Below the pieces are notes generated by a model, which searched no databases, had not been told where the DNA came from, and saw nothing but the letters and a program-made list of their open reading frames with translations. Source: Janibacter indicus (lineage in GTDB: Bacteria; Actinomycetota; Actinomycetes; Actinomycetales; Dermatophilaceae). From it: a stretch of 64,000 nucleotides of DNA. Below, piece after piece: positions 8,774-19,400 of this stretch (the stretch's first letter is position 1; the number at the start of each line of letters is the position of its first letter). The stretch is from the NCBI RefSeq assembly GCF_900176385.1, contig NZ_FWXN01000004.1:124001-188000 (forward strand), in the 5' to 3' direction. A program made the position numbers and the translations under genes.

Positions 8774-10297
8774 TCAGTCCGTCACGGTCACGGCGATCGA
8801 GTGCCAGCCGGTGGCGCCGGCGGGGAAGGGAGTGGCCTCCTGACGCGTCTGCACCTCGCCCGTGCCGTCGGTGGCGCGCACGGTGAGGTCGTGCCGACCC
8901 GGGGTCGCGTTCCACGGCAGGAACCACTGGCGCCAGCAGTCGACGCCCGCCTCGGTGCCGAGCGTCGCCCGGCGCCACTCGCCGTCGTCGACGCGCACGT
9001 CGACCCGCTCGATGCCGCGGCGCTGTGCCCAGGCGACGCCGCCGATGACGGTGCGGCCGGGCGGGATGCGACGCAGCGCCCGGGGCGTGTCGATCCGGGC
9101 CTGGGTGCGCACCCGGCCGTCGGTCGCCCAGTCGCGGTCTGTCCAGTAGGCGCTCGCCGCGTCGTAGCGGGTGACGGTCATGCGGGTGAGCCACTTCGTG
9201 GCGCCGACGAAGCCGTAGAGCCCGGGCGTGACGAGGCGGGCGGGGAAGCCGTGCTCGCGGGGCAGGGGGGCGCCGTTCATGCCGACGGCGACGAGCGCGT
9301 CGCGGTCGTCGAGGAGGGCCGAGAGCGGCGTCGAGATCGTCATGCCGTCGGTCGACGTCGAGAGCACCTGCAGGTCGGGGTCGCGTGGGTCGGTGTCGAG
9401 TCCGGCGCGGGCGAGCAGCTCGCGAGTGGGCACGCCGAGCCAGCGGGCGTGGCCGATGTAGGGGCCGCCGACCTCGTTGGAGACGCAGTTGAGGGTGATG
9501 TCGCGCTCGACCATCGGCGTGGCGAGCAGCTCGTCGATGTCCATCGTCACCTCACGTGGCACGTCACCGTCGATCGTCAGCGACCACTCGCCGGGGTCGA
9601 CGCGCGGGGCGAGGAGTGCGGTGTCGATCCGGTAGAAGTCGGCATTCGCCGTGACGAAGGGGGAGATCCCGGACTTGCCGACGTCCACCCCCTTCGGCAG
9701 GGCGGGCAGGGGCCGCGTCGGTCGCGGCAGGGTGAGCGTGGGCGGCGCGGACCGGGCGACGAGCGCCTGCCCTGAGCCGCCGATCGCCAGCGCGGCGGCG
9801 CCGGTGCCCCCGAGGGCGACGACCCGACGTCGCGTCGGGTGCGTGGGGTCGGCGTGGGCGGAGCCCGAGGGCAGCACCCGGGCGACGAGCAGGTCGAGCG
9901 TCAGGATCCCGACGACGGCCGCGACGAGGGCGGGGAGCCAGGCCACGTCGTCGGCGGTGGGCCGCAGCACCGCGGCCGCGCCGGCGAGGCCGGTGAGCAG
10001 CAGGAGGAGCAGCGTCGAGGCCAGCCGGGAGCGTGGCCGCACGGTGCCCGCGAGGGCCGCGAGGAGCAGGGAGACGACGGCGACCGAGCCGATGAGGATC
10101 GGCTTGTCGGCCGTGCCGAAGGTGCCGACCGCCCACTCCTTGACCGGGGTCGGGGTCGCGTCGATGACCTGGCTGCCGACGGCGAGGACCGGCGACGACG
10201 CGGGGGAGGTCAGGGCCGCGACGAGGTGGGCAGCGGCCGTGCCGAGGCCTGCCGCGAGGACGCCGCAGGCGGCGGGGAGTGCGGACCGAGAACTCAT
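8774..10297 (-). CDS. membrane-anchored molybdopterin-dependent oxidoreductase (sulfite-oxidase fold)
   Basis: The 507-residue protein starts with about four transmembrane helices (about 5-30, 64-84, 90-112, 118-140). An RRR-containing segment and a fifth hydrophobic helix (about 160-178) follow, then a periplasmic-type molybdopterin-binding domain of the sulfite oxidase family. The Cys in ITLNCVSNEVGGPYIGHARW fits the molybdenum ligand. LPREHGFPARLVTPGLYGF and KWLTRMTV are conserved family stretches, and about 400-505 looks like the Mo-co dimerisation domain. The substrate is unknown. It is first in the operon with the fasciclin gene, sigK and rskA, and the SigK-like promoter sits so close that the mRNA is probably leaderless. 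Confidence 0.88.
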   Translation of the reverse strand: MSSRSALPAACGVLAAGLGTAAAHLVAALTSPASSPVLAVGSQVIDATPTPVKEWAVGTFGTADKPILIGSVAVVSLLLAALAGTVRPRSRLASTLLLLLLTGLAGAAAVLRPTADDVAWLPALVAAVVGILTLDLLVARVLPSGSAHADPTHPTRRRVVALGGTGAAALAIGGSGQALVARSAPPTLTLPRPTRPLPALPKGVDVGKSGISPFVTANADFYRIDTALLAPRVDPGEWSLTIDGDVPREVTMDIDELLATPMVERDITLNCVSNEVGGPYIGHARWLGVPTRELLARAGLDTDPRDPDLQVLSTSTDGMTISTPLSALLDDRDALVAVGMNGAPLPREHGFPARLVTPGLYGFVGATKWLTRMTVTRYDAASAYWTDRDWATDGRVRTQARIDTPRALRRIPPGRTVIGGVAWAQRRGIERVDVRVDDGEWRRATLGTEAGVDCWRQWFLPWNATPGRHDLTVRATDGTGEVQTRQEATPFPAGATGWHSIAVTVTD

Positions 10298-10304
10298 GGA
10301 GGGG

Positions 10305-10332
10305 GTTCGGCGCTGCCCGGGGTGACGGATGG
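10305..10332 (-). promoter_or_regulatory. SigK-type promoter before the oxidoreductase-fasciclin-sigK-rskA operon
   Basis: On the minus strand CCATCC (10332-10327), 16 bases, then CCGAAC (10310-10305) match the mycobacterial SigK consensus except for the last base. The -10 box is followed by seven bases and then the ATG at 10297, so transcription should begin at or beside the start codon. Because sigK is in this operon, the site implies positive autoregulation. Confidence 0.65.
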
Positions 10333-10390
10333 GTCGGTCCGCCCGGGACGACGAAGGGCGCCGTCCTGAGGAGGCCGCCCGCGGCCGTCA

Positions 10391-10425
10391 CGAAGGGGGG
10401 AGGTCCACCGGACCTCCCCCCTTCG
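10391..10425. terminator. terminator downstream of icd
   Basis: A perfect 16-bp stem (10391-10406 with 10410-10425) with a three-base loop lies 13 bases after the icd stop on the minus strand. It should end the icd transcript before it enters the SigK promoter region. As at 5542, the stem ends are CGAAGGGG and CCCCTTCG. Confidence 0.8.
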
Positions 10426-10438
10426 CCTCGTCGTCAGC

Positions 10439-12658
<2,220 letters not shown>

Positions 12659-12668
12659 GTGTGTCCCT

Positions 12669-12708
12669 CCGTGGGGTGTGGGGTGGGTCTCCCCTGATCC
12701 TCCCACGG
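12669..12708 (-). terminator. possible weak terminator after the GT2 gene
   Basis: CCGTGGG (12669-12675) can pair with CCCACGG (12702-12708) across a 26-base loop that is itself G-rich on one side and C-rich on the other. It lies in the 88-base gap between the glycosyltransferase stop and the icd start, both on the minus strand. There is no U-tract, so the call is tentative. The icd promoter must also be in this gap. Confidence 0.3.
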
Positions 12709-12746
12709 GTCGGGCCGGTCGCGTCCCGCGGTCCGACGAAGGGAGG

Positions 12747-13721
12747 TCACCCCCGGTCGTCGTGGACCGGGGGGATGCGTGGTGGGCCGAAGCGGATGAG
12801 GCGCAGCTGCTCGATCGTCTCCTCGAGGAGCACACGGTTGGTGCGCTGCAGGTCGGCGAGGATGAGCAGCGCGAAGCTGAAGAGGGCGCCGACGAGCAGG
12901 GTCGTGCCGAAGATCAGCGACTGGATGTGGCCGGCCGAGTCGCCCATCGCGGCCAGGACGAGGAAGCGGACGAAGGGGATGAGCCCCAGCACGAGCAGGA
13001 CGCTGCCGACGATCCCGAAGAAGGCGTGCGGCTTGAACATGATGAAGGAGCGCACGATCGCCGATGCGGACTTGGCCATGTGCTGCCAGATGCTCGTAAA
13101 GAGCCGCGATTCACGGGTCTTGTCGTTGGTGACGACGGGGACGGACTCGATGGCCAGCCGCTTGTGGCCGGCCTGGATGATCGTCTCCATGCAGTAGGAG
13201 AACTCGGTGACGATGTTCAGCCGCATGAGGGAGGCGGCGGAGTAGGCGCGGAAGCCGCTGGCGGCGTCGGGCAGGTCGGTGCTCGCGGCCCGGTTGACCA
13301 CGGCCGACCCGAAGGACTGCATGCGCCGCTTGAAGGGGGAGAAGTGGGCGATCGTGGCGGTCTGCCGGTCGGCGACGACGATGTCGGCGCGGCCGGCGAT
13401 GATCGGCTCGACGAGGTCGCCGATGCGCTCCTGCGGGTACTGGTTGTCGCCGTCGGTGTTGACGAGGATGTCGGCGCCGTGACGCAGGGCGAAGTCGGCA
13501 CCGTCACGGAAGGAGCGGGCCAGTCCGAGCGGCCGGCTGTGCCGGATGAGGTGCGTGATGCCGAGCTCGCGGGCGACGTCTGCGGTACGGTCACTGGAGC
13601 CGTCGTCGATGACGAGGGTCTCGATGGTGTCGACGCCGGGGATGTGCGTCGGGATCGTCGCGAGGACCAGGGGGAGGGTCGCCTCCTCGTCGAGGCAGGG
13701 GATCTGGACGATCACCTTCAT
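12747..13721 (-). CDS. family 2 glycosyltransferase with C-terminal membrane helices (DPM1/GtrB-like)
   Basis: The 324-residue protein has an N-terminal GT-A domain with [24 protein letters not shown] (about 38-45) and the DxD-containing NTDGDNQYP (about 87-95). Two transmembrane helices (about 232-256 and 268-290) follow, then a basic tail. This layout fits polyisoprenyl-phosphate sugar transferases that load a sugar onto a lipid carrier at the inner face of the membrane. The ATG at 13721 is chosen because it begins the GT-A fold and has GGAGG eight bases upstream. It diverges from the exopolysaccharide genes that start at 13984 and may belong to that island. Confidence 0.85.
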   Translation of the reverse strand: MKVIVQIPCLDEEATLPLVLATIPTHIPGVDTIETLVIDDGSSDRTADVARELGITHLIRHSRPLGLARSFRDGADFALRHGADILVNTDGDNQYPQERIGDLVEPIIAGRADIVVADRQTATIAHFSPFKRRMQSFGSAVVNRAASTDLPDAASGFRAYSAASLMRLNIVTEFSYCMETIIQAGHKRLAIESVPVVTNDKTRESRLFTSIWQHMAKSASAIVRSFIMFKPHAFFGIVGSVLLVLGLIPFVRFLVLAAMGDSAGHIQSLIFGTTLLVGALFSFALLILADLQRTNRVLLEETIEQLRLIRFGPPRIPPVHDDRG

Positions 13722-13856
13722 GGTCAGGGCCTCCGCCGACGTCGCTTGTGGTGCCCGCAGCATCTCAACCTCGGCTGCGGTGCCGCCACCCGGGGGTCGT
13801 GCGACGAGCGAGCCGTCGTAGACGATCTTCGGCGGGCGACGGAGGTCACACGAAAA

Positions 13857-13899
13857 TTGTGGTCAAGGTATGGCAAGGATGGTAAGTGAACGGTAAAGT
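13857..13899 (+). promoter_or_regulatory. AT-rich promoter/operator region between GT2 and the exopolysaccharide genes
   Basis: The 262-base divergent gap (13722-13983) contains one conspicuously AT-rich patch. It holds TAAAGT (13894-13899), a good TANNNT -10 box, with a poor -35 candidate TGGCAA (13871-13876) 17 bases upstream. Near-direct repeats GGTAAGTGAAC (13881-13891) and GGTAAAGTTCC (13892-13902) abut one another and could bind a regulator. The rest of the gap shows nothing I can assign. Confidence 0.4.
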
Positions 13900-13983
13900 T
13901 CCTTCTCGAGATCGTGGCCGGGGAGGTCCACGAGCTCGGGGCGGACAGACCGCCCCTCGACACTTCGCTGGGGAGGCGAGTTC

Positions 13984-14232
13984 GTGCACATCGAGTTGAT
14001 GGTGTTCCTGGGGTGGGCTTCCGTGCCGGTCGTGGCCTACGGGGCAGGCATGTCGTTCCTGCGTCTCCGCGGCCGCAAGACAGTTCCTGGCGATGGTGCA
14101 GCCGCGTCGGCCCGGCTCGAGGAGTTGCGCCGCCGTGCTGTCGAGGCAGGTGCGTCTCGGGGCCGGATGGCCGAGGCCATCCGGCTGGCCGACGGTCCGG
14201 TTGCCGCATCCTTGACCAACCCGCGAGCTTGA
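13984..14232 (+). CDS. small membrane protein coupled to the initiating sugar transferase
   Basis: An 82-residue protein with one N-terminal hydrophobic helix (about 4-25), then LRLRGRK and a charged, Ala/Arg/Glu-rich amphipathic tail (about 38-70) likely to be helical in the cytosol. The GTG start at 13984 has a strong GGGGAGG seven bases upstream. Its stop lies two bases before the GTG of the next gene, which has no ribosome-binding site of its own, so translation is probably coupled. I recognise no family; the position suggests a partner or regulator of the membrane sugar transferase. Confidence 0.65.
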   Translation: MHIELMVFLGWASVPVVAYGAGMSFLRLRGRKTVPGDGAAASARLEELRRRAVEAGASRGRMAEAIRLADGPVAASLTNPRA

Positions 14233-14234
14233 CC

Positions 14235-15698
14235 GTGGTCGGCCTGCCACGTCTGGCTCCCGGCGTCGGCGCGGGCCGGGCAGCACTCCGACCGCTCCAG
14301 GGACTGCTTGCCCTGACCGACTTCCTCGTCATCACCTGGGCCACCTTCGGTGCGCAGGTCGTCCGATTCGGCATCGACGGCCGGACCGACGTCGCGGCGA
14401 CGAGTGGCGACGTCACCATCAGTTACACGTGGTTCAGCATCCTCCTCATCCTTGCGTGGTGGCTCGCCCTGCGCTTCCACGGCGTCTACGACATGCACGT
14501 CCTTGGGCACGGGACCGTGGAGTACCGGCTCATCGCGACGGCCACGCTGCGGGTCTTCGCTGTCGTGGCCATGGCTGCCTTCGCGCTCCAGGTGCAGGTC
14601 GCGCGCGGTTACATCCTGCTCGCGCTCCCGGCAGGGATCATCGTTCTGTGGGCCGCTCGTCGGGTCTGGCGCGCCTGGCTGGGTCACCGCCGGTCGGCGG
14701 GTGACCTCAGCCACGACGTCCTCGTCGTCGGTGACCCGAGCACGGTGCGTCACCTCGTCGACACGTTCGCGACCGTGCCCGAGGCCGGGTACCGCGTCAT
14801 CGGGGTGTGCACGGCGGCGGCCCCCGATGGCCTGGCCGACATGCCGGTGCTGGGCACCGAGCGCGAGGGGGCGCGCGTGGCGATCGAGCTCGGCGTCGAC
14901 GTGGTCGCCTGCGCCGACACGCACGCCCTCGGCGCCGGAGGCCTGCGGCGGCTCGGGTGGGCGCTCGAGGGCAGCGGCATCGAGCTGGTGGTCTCCCCGG
15001 GTCTGACGGAGATCGCCGGTCCGCGGGTGCTCACCCGGCCCGTAGCCGGTCTGCCGCTCCTGCACGTCGAGGCGCCGAGCTTTTCCGGCCCCCGGTTGGT
15101 GCTGAAGTCGACCATCGACTGGGTCGGGGCGCTCGCCCTCGTCCTCCTCTTCTCGCCGCTGCTGGTCGTCGTCGCCGCCCTGATCAGGCTGTCGGACGGT
15201 GGGCCGGTCTTCTTCCGGCAGGAGCGGGTCGGGCTCGACGGCAGGACCTTCCGCATGACGAAGTTCCGCTCGATGGCGGTCGACGCCGAGGACCGGCTCG
15301 ACCAGCTGCGCCAGCGCACCCCGGACGAGGTCGACCGCGGGGTGCTCTTCAAGCTCAAGGACGACCCGCGCATCACTCCGGTGGGGCGCTACATCCGGAG
15401 GTACTCGATCGACGAGCTGCCCCAGCTCTTCAACGTCCTCACTGGGCACATGAGCCTGGTCGGTCCGCGCCCGCCGCTGCCCTCGGAGGTGGCACGTTAC
15501 GAGCACGATGCGCACCGTCGGCTCCTCGTCAAGCCGGGCATGACGGGGTTGTGGCAGATCAACGGCCGCAGCAACCTCACCTGGGAGCAGTCGGTGCGCT
15601 TCGACCTCTACTACGTCGAAAACTGGTCGGTCGCGCAGGACCTCGTCATCCTCTGGCGGACCTTCCACGCCGTCGTCACCAAGGACGGGGCGTACTGA
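14235..15698 (+). CDS. polyprenyl-phosphate sugar phosphotransferase initiating polysaccharide synthesis
   Basis: This WbaP/CpsE-type enzyme moves a sugar-1-phosphate from its UDP form to undecaprenyl phosphate, the first step of repeat-unit assembly. Of 487 residues, the N-terminal part has about four membrane helices, then a CoA_binding_3-like Rossmann region (VVGDPSTVRHLV, about 165). A re-entrant helix and the catalytic sugar transferase domain (about 285-487) follow, with FRQERVGLDGRTFRMTKFRS, YSIDELPQLFNVL, MSLVGPRPPLP and KPGMTGLWQINGRS. The GTG at 14235 fits the usual length; a TTG at 14229 is also possible. It is followed, with a one-base stop/start overlap, by a broken methyltransferase. 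Confidence 0.92.
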   Translation: MVGLPRLAPGVGAGRAALRPLQGLLALTDFLVITWATFGAQVVRFGIDGRTDVAATSGDVTISYTWFSILLILAWWLALRFHGVYDMHVLGHGTVEYRLIATATLRVFAVVAMAAFALQVQVARGYILLALPAGIIVLWAARRVWRAWLGHRRSAGDLSHDVLVVGDPSTVRHLVDTFATVPEAGYRVIGVCTAAAPDGLADMPVLGTEREGARVAIELGVDVVACADTHALGAGGLRRLGWALEGSGIELVVSPGLTEIAGPRVLTRPVAGLPLLHVEAPSFSGPRLVLKSTIDWVGALALVLLFSPLLVVVAALIRLSDGGPVFFRQERVGLDGRTFRMTKFRSMAVDAEDRLDQLRQRTPDEVDRGVLFKLKDDPRITPVGRYIRRYSIDELPQLFNVLTGHMSLVGPRPPLPSEVARYEHDAHRRLLVKPGMTGLWQINGRSNLTWEQSVRFDLYYVENWSVAQDLVILWRTFHAVVTKDGAY

Positions 15699-16190
15699 TG
15701 CCCAGGGACGGGCGTCGTCGCTGGAGTGCCCCCCTTGGCCGCGCAACTACCGCGGCGTGTGGTCGACGCTTCTGACGAGCCGCCACCCGGTGGACTCGCT
15801 GCTGGGGTACGTCCGGGGGACCCGCAGCACATCCGTGGCGGTCCGAGCTGCGCTCGCCCACGGAGCTGGTGACGCTCCTCCACACCCGCACGACGTGCGC
15901 ACCGTCAACGAGGTCTTCCACCGGCACGACTACGGCACCGGGGCGCCGACCTTTCACGCTTCTACCGCGGTCTGGCCGGGTACCAGCCGACCAGCGACGG
16001 CAAGGTCGCCGTCGAGGTGCTCTGCGAGGGCCTCGCCCGGGGCCCGCGCGGGGTCCTCCAGGTCGTGGGCCGCATCGACCTGATCAAGGACGAGACCGAG
16101 GGCAGCGAGGAGTCGATCATCGCCGCGATCCCGCCCGATGGGAATGCCGCGATCGGGGAGATCGTCCACGAGTACCCGGCGGGTCAGGCA
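15698..16190 (+). pseudogene. degraded FkbM-family methyltransferase
   Basis: No single open frame spans this stretch, but pieces of an FkbM methyltransferase appear in order in changing frames. An ATG overlaps the preceding stop (TGATG) and opens a frame that stops at 15775. A second frame gives WPRNYRGVWSTLLTSRHP and later VRTVNEVFHRHDYG, typical of the FkbM N-terminal part. From about 15948 another frame reads RFYRGLAGYQPT, then IDLIKDETEGSEESIIAAIP and IGEIVHEY, the FkbM C-terminal core (normally DLIKIDxEGxE). The SAM-binding VDVGANIG segment is missing. At least two frameshifts and an internal deletion are needed to explain this. The gene was probably the second member of the transferase operon and is no longer functional. 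Confidence 0.75.
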
Positions 16191-16207
16191 CCTGCAGGGG
16201 TGACGCG

Positions 16208-16486
16208 TCAGGTGGTGAGCAGCCCGCGCGCCACGAGGTCGGCGACAAACCGGGTGACGTCGTCGCCCAGAGCCTCCTCGGGCACGCCGGCAGCCGTTGC
16301 GACCCTTGTCGACAGGTTGCTCGGGTCCTGTCGCAGCGCCTCGAGCCAGATGAGCGCCGCGGTCCCGTCGAGCACGTGGATCGGCCCGTGCGGCAGGCGC
16401 GCGACGTAGACCCTCGTGCCCCCGTCGTCGCGGTCGACGGTCCACCCGACCCCGGTCGGGACGCGGTGGGTGTCGCGGGCTGTCAT
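16208..16486 (-). CDS. PqqD-like small protein (RRE fold)
   Basis: A 92-residue protein with the PqqD pattern: a short beta-rich N-terminal half (GWTVDRDDGGTRVYVARL), then HVLDGTAALIWLEAL, where aromatic and acidic residues follow a Gly-Thr-Ala turn, and a helical C-terminal half ending in VTRFVADLVARGLL. PqqD-type domains bind leader peptides of ribosomal peptides. Divergent forms also sit in exopolysaccharide loci beside nucleotidyltransferases (HPr-rel-A type clusters). Here the ATG overlaps the stop of the glycosyltransferase-nucleotidyltransferase fusion (ATGA), so it is the fourth gene of that operon. No radical SAM enzyme or HprK-like kinase is seen nearby. Confidence 0.8.
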   Translation of the reverse strand: MTARDTHRVPTGVGWTVDRDDGGTRVYVARLPHGPIHVLDGTAALIWLEALRQDPSNLSTRVATAAGVPEEALGDDVTRFVADLVARGLLTT

Positions 16487-19400
16487 CGGGCCCGTCCCGT
16501 GACCTCGACGACGGCCTGCCGGACGCGGTCGACGAAGGCCCTTGCGATCTCCCCGGGTGTGGGTGGGCGGCCCAGTCGAGCGGCCAGCGCGTCGGTGTTG
16601 ACGAGGGGCAGCATGGCGATGAGCCGCAGCCTGGAGGGCGCATCGGGCGCGGTGCGGATCCTGGCCCGCCACTCGGACAGGCGGGAGTCCCCCTGGGTCA
16701 GGGCGAGCCAGTCACGCAGTCCGGCGGCGTCCTGGACGCGGTCCGTCTCCCCGGTCCCCACGGCGAAGGCGGTCTCGGCACCGATGGCCACAGCCTCCGC
16801 CGCCATCGCCGCACGGGCCTCGTCGTCGGCGTGGTGCCAGACGTGCTCGACGTCCGCCGTGGCCTGGCCTCCCTCGACATTGCGCGCGGCGTGCAGCACG
16901 AGCAGGACGCCGTGAGCCGCGGGTCCGGGCGTGGCACAGCGGGCGCCGCCGATGTCGCGGTGGGTGCGTCCTTCCCAGAGGTGGTCGAACGCCGCGGTGG
17001 CGTCCAGACCGATGCCGGGGAAGTGGCGGTGCACGTCGAGGTGACCCCATACCGGGTGGTCGAGCGTCGCCGCGTGCCCGAAGGGAGAGCCTGTCCGGAA
17101 CCCGCTCACGAGGCGGAACCCGGCGTCCGTCGTCAGTCGGAGGAGCAGCGCGACGTCCTCGGGACGCACCAGCACGTCGATGTCACCGGGCCGCCGGCCG
17201 GGGTGGGTCATCGCGTCGTCGATCGCCGCACCCTTGATGTGGAGCAGATCCACGCCGTGTGTTGCGGCGATGTGCTGGATCGCGGCGTGCCCCAGGCGCA
17301 CCCGGGCGCCCAGCGGGACGTCCGCGACGCCGTCGCCCGGCTGCCCGCCGCTGACCCGCTCCAGCACCGCGCGCATCTGCTCGACCCGCTCGGCCCAGGT
17401 CGGCACGGTCGGGTCCGACCCGGTCGGGAAGGTGTCACTGGCCGGGACCGCTGCCGCGACCGTCGCGGCGAAATCCTGCGCAGGGACGACCCGGCGGCGC
17501 TCGTCCGCGACGTCGCGGAAGCCGGACACGGGTGTGCTGACGACGACCCGACCTGCTGCCAGGTACTCGTGGAGCTTGATCGGGTCGAGGCTCTCGGTGA
17601 ACTCGTCGACGACGTGGGGGACGACGAGCACGTCCGCGTGCTGGAGGTACCCGCCGACCTCCGACGCGGGACGGGGGCCGAGGCGCACCACCCCCGCTGC
17701 CGCGAGCCGGGCGTCCTCGTCTCGCCCCAGGGCGTTGGGCCCGACGAGCACCAGCGTGCCCGTGTCGCCGAGCGCGTCCGCCGTGGCGACGCACAGGCCG
17801 AGGTCGAGACGGTCGCTGTGCAGCGTGCCGACGTAGACCGCGACAGGACCGGGCGGGAGGTCCGCCGGCCTAGCGCGGGCACGCCGGATGCCTTCCGCGT
17901 CGACGGCGTTCTGGATGAGGGTGACCGGCCGTCGCGGCGACTTGGTGCGCACGAGGCCCGTGGAGCAGACGACGACCTCGGCGCAGCCCTGCATCAGCTC
18001 GTCCTCCTGGCGGACGAGGCGCGCGTGGGTCGCGTCGTCCCGTTGGGCCGCGAGCCAGTCGTCGGTGATGTCGTACAGGGCGGGCCAGTCGCTCATCTCG
18101 AGCAGCTCGGCGCCAGCGGGGTCGTTGACCCACAGCGTCGGCTGCGGCAGGCCGGCGCGGGATGCCGACCTCAGGATGCCCCGGGCCCACCTGCGGTCGT
18201 AGCCGTGGTCGAGCAGGCGGGGGAGGGGCTTGGTCGGCTCGTGGAGCCAGATCGCGCCGGGCGCCACCCCGTCGAGCCGAGGTCCGATCCGCAGGCCGCG
18301 ACCGGGGCGGGGCAACGAGCCCGTGCGGATCGCCTGGGAGAGGTCGCTGGGCGGCTCGACGAAGAGGACCCTCAGCCCGGGGTCGGTACGCAGCAGGCCC
18401 GCCACGAGGTGCTGGTTCCTCCGCCACACCTCGTCCCACGGCTCGAGGGAGATGACGACCAGGCACCTGTCGGCGGGCCCGGTCGTCACGGCACGTCGGG
18501 CCGCCGCGTGCTCGTACACCGCGTCGGTGGCAGCTGCCTGACCGGTGATCGAGAAGGTGGAGTGCTGCCGTGCCCTGAGAGCTGCTCCGTAGGCCGCGCG
18601 CCGGCGCGGGTCGTGGGCGAGGGCGACCAGCAGCCTCCCGGCGGCCACCGGGTCGCCGACGGGGAAGAGTGCGGCCGCGGCCACCGGCCCCACGGTCTCG
18701 AGGTGGCCCGCAGCCGCACTGGCCACGACCGGCAGGCCGCTGGCCATCGCCTCGACGACGGCCAGCCCCAGCCCCTCCACTCCGCACGTCGCCATGAAGA
18801 TGCTGGCGCGGGACATGAGGGCATCGACGTCGTGCCGGTGGCCGAGGAAGGTCGTGCTCCCGCCGATGCCCAGTTCGCGCGCCAGTGCCTCCAACCGAGG
18901 GCGTTCGGCACCGTCACCGGCCACCCTCAGCTGCCATCCGTCGTCGGCGAGACCTGAGGCGGCGAAGGCCCGGATCCCGACCTCGGTCTGCTTTTCCGCC
19001 TCGAGGCGCTGGACCATCAGGACGGTTGGTTCGCGTGGTTCGCCGCTCTCACCGGCATGGCGATGCGGTATCCCCGGCAGGACCACGGTGGGCTCCCCTC
19101 CGACGACCTTCCTGATGTGCGAGCTGACCGCGATCTCGGCGTCCATCCGGCGAGCGGTCAGCCACAGTGCCGCTCGGCTGACCGCCCGGGAACCGCGACG
19201 GGCGGCGAAGTGGCGCGTACTGACGATCGGCGTGCCCACGAGGGTCGGCGCGATCGTCGCGGCGAGGTCGGCGGCCGACATGTGGGTGGCGACGAGATCG
19301 GCTGCTGACCCGGCGGGGCCGGCGAGCTGCCGGACGGCGTCGAGGATCCCCCGGACGGGACGAACGGACACCGCGGGACGGTCTATGGCGGCGCGCATCC

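Noticed and set aside
16831-18957. 708-codon open frame on the plus strand
   Set aside because: It lies opposite the triple-fusion gene, its translation is Arg/Asp/Gly-rich without any motif, and it arises from the high GC third positions of the real gene.
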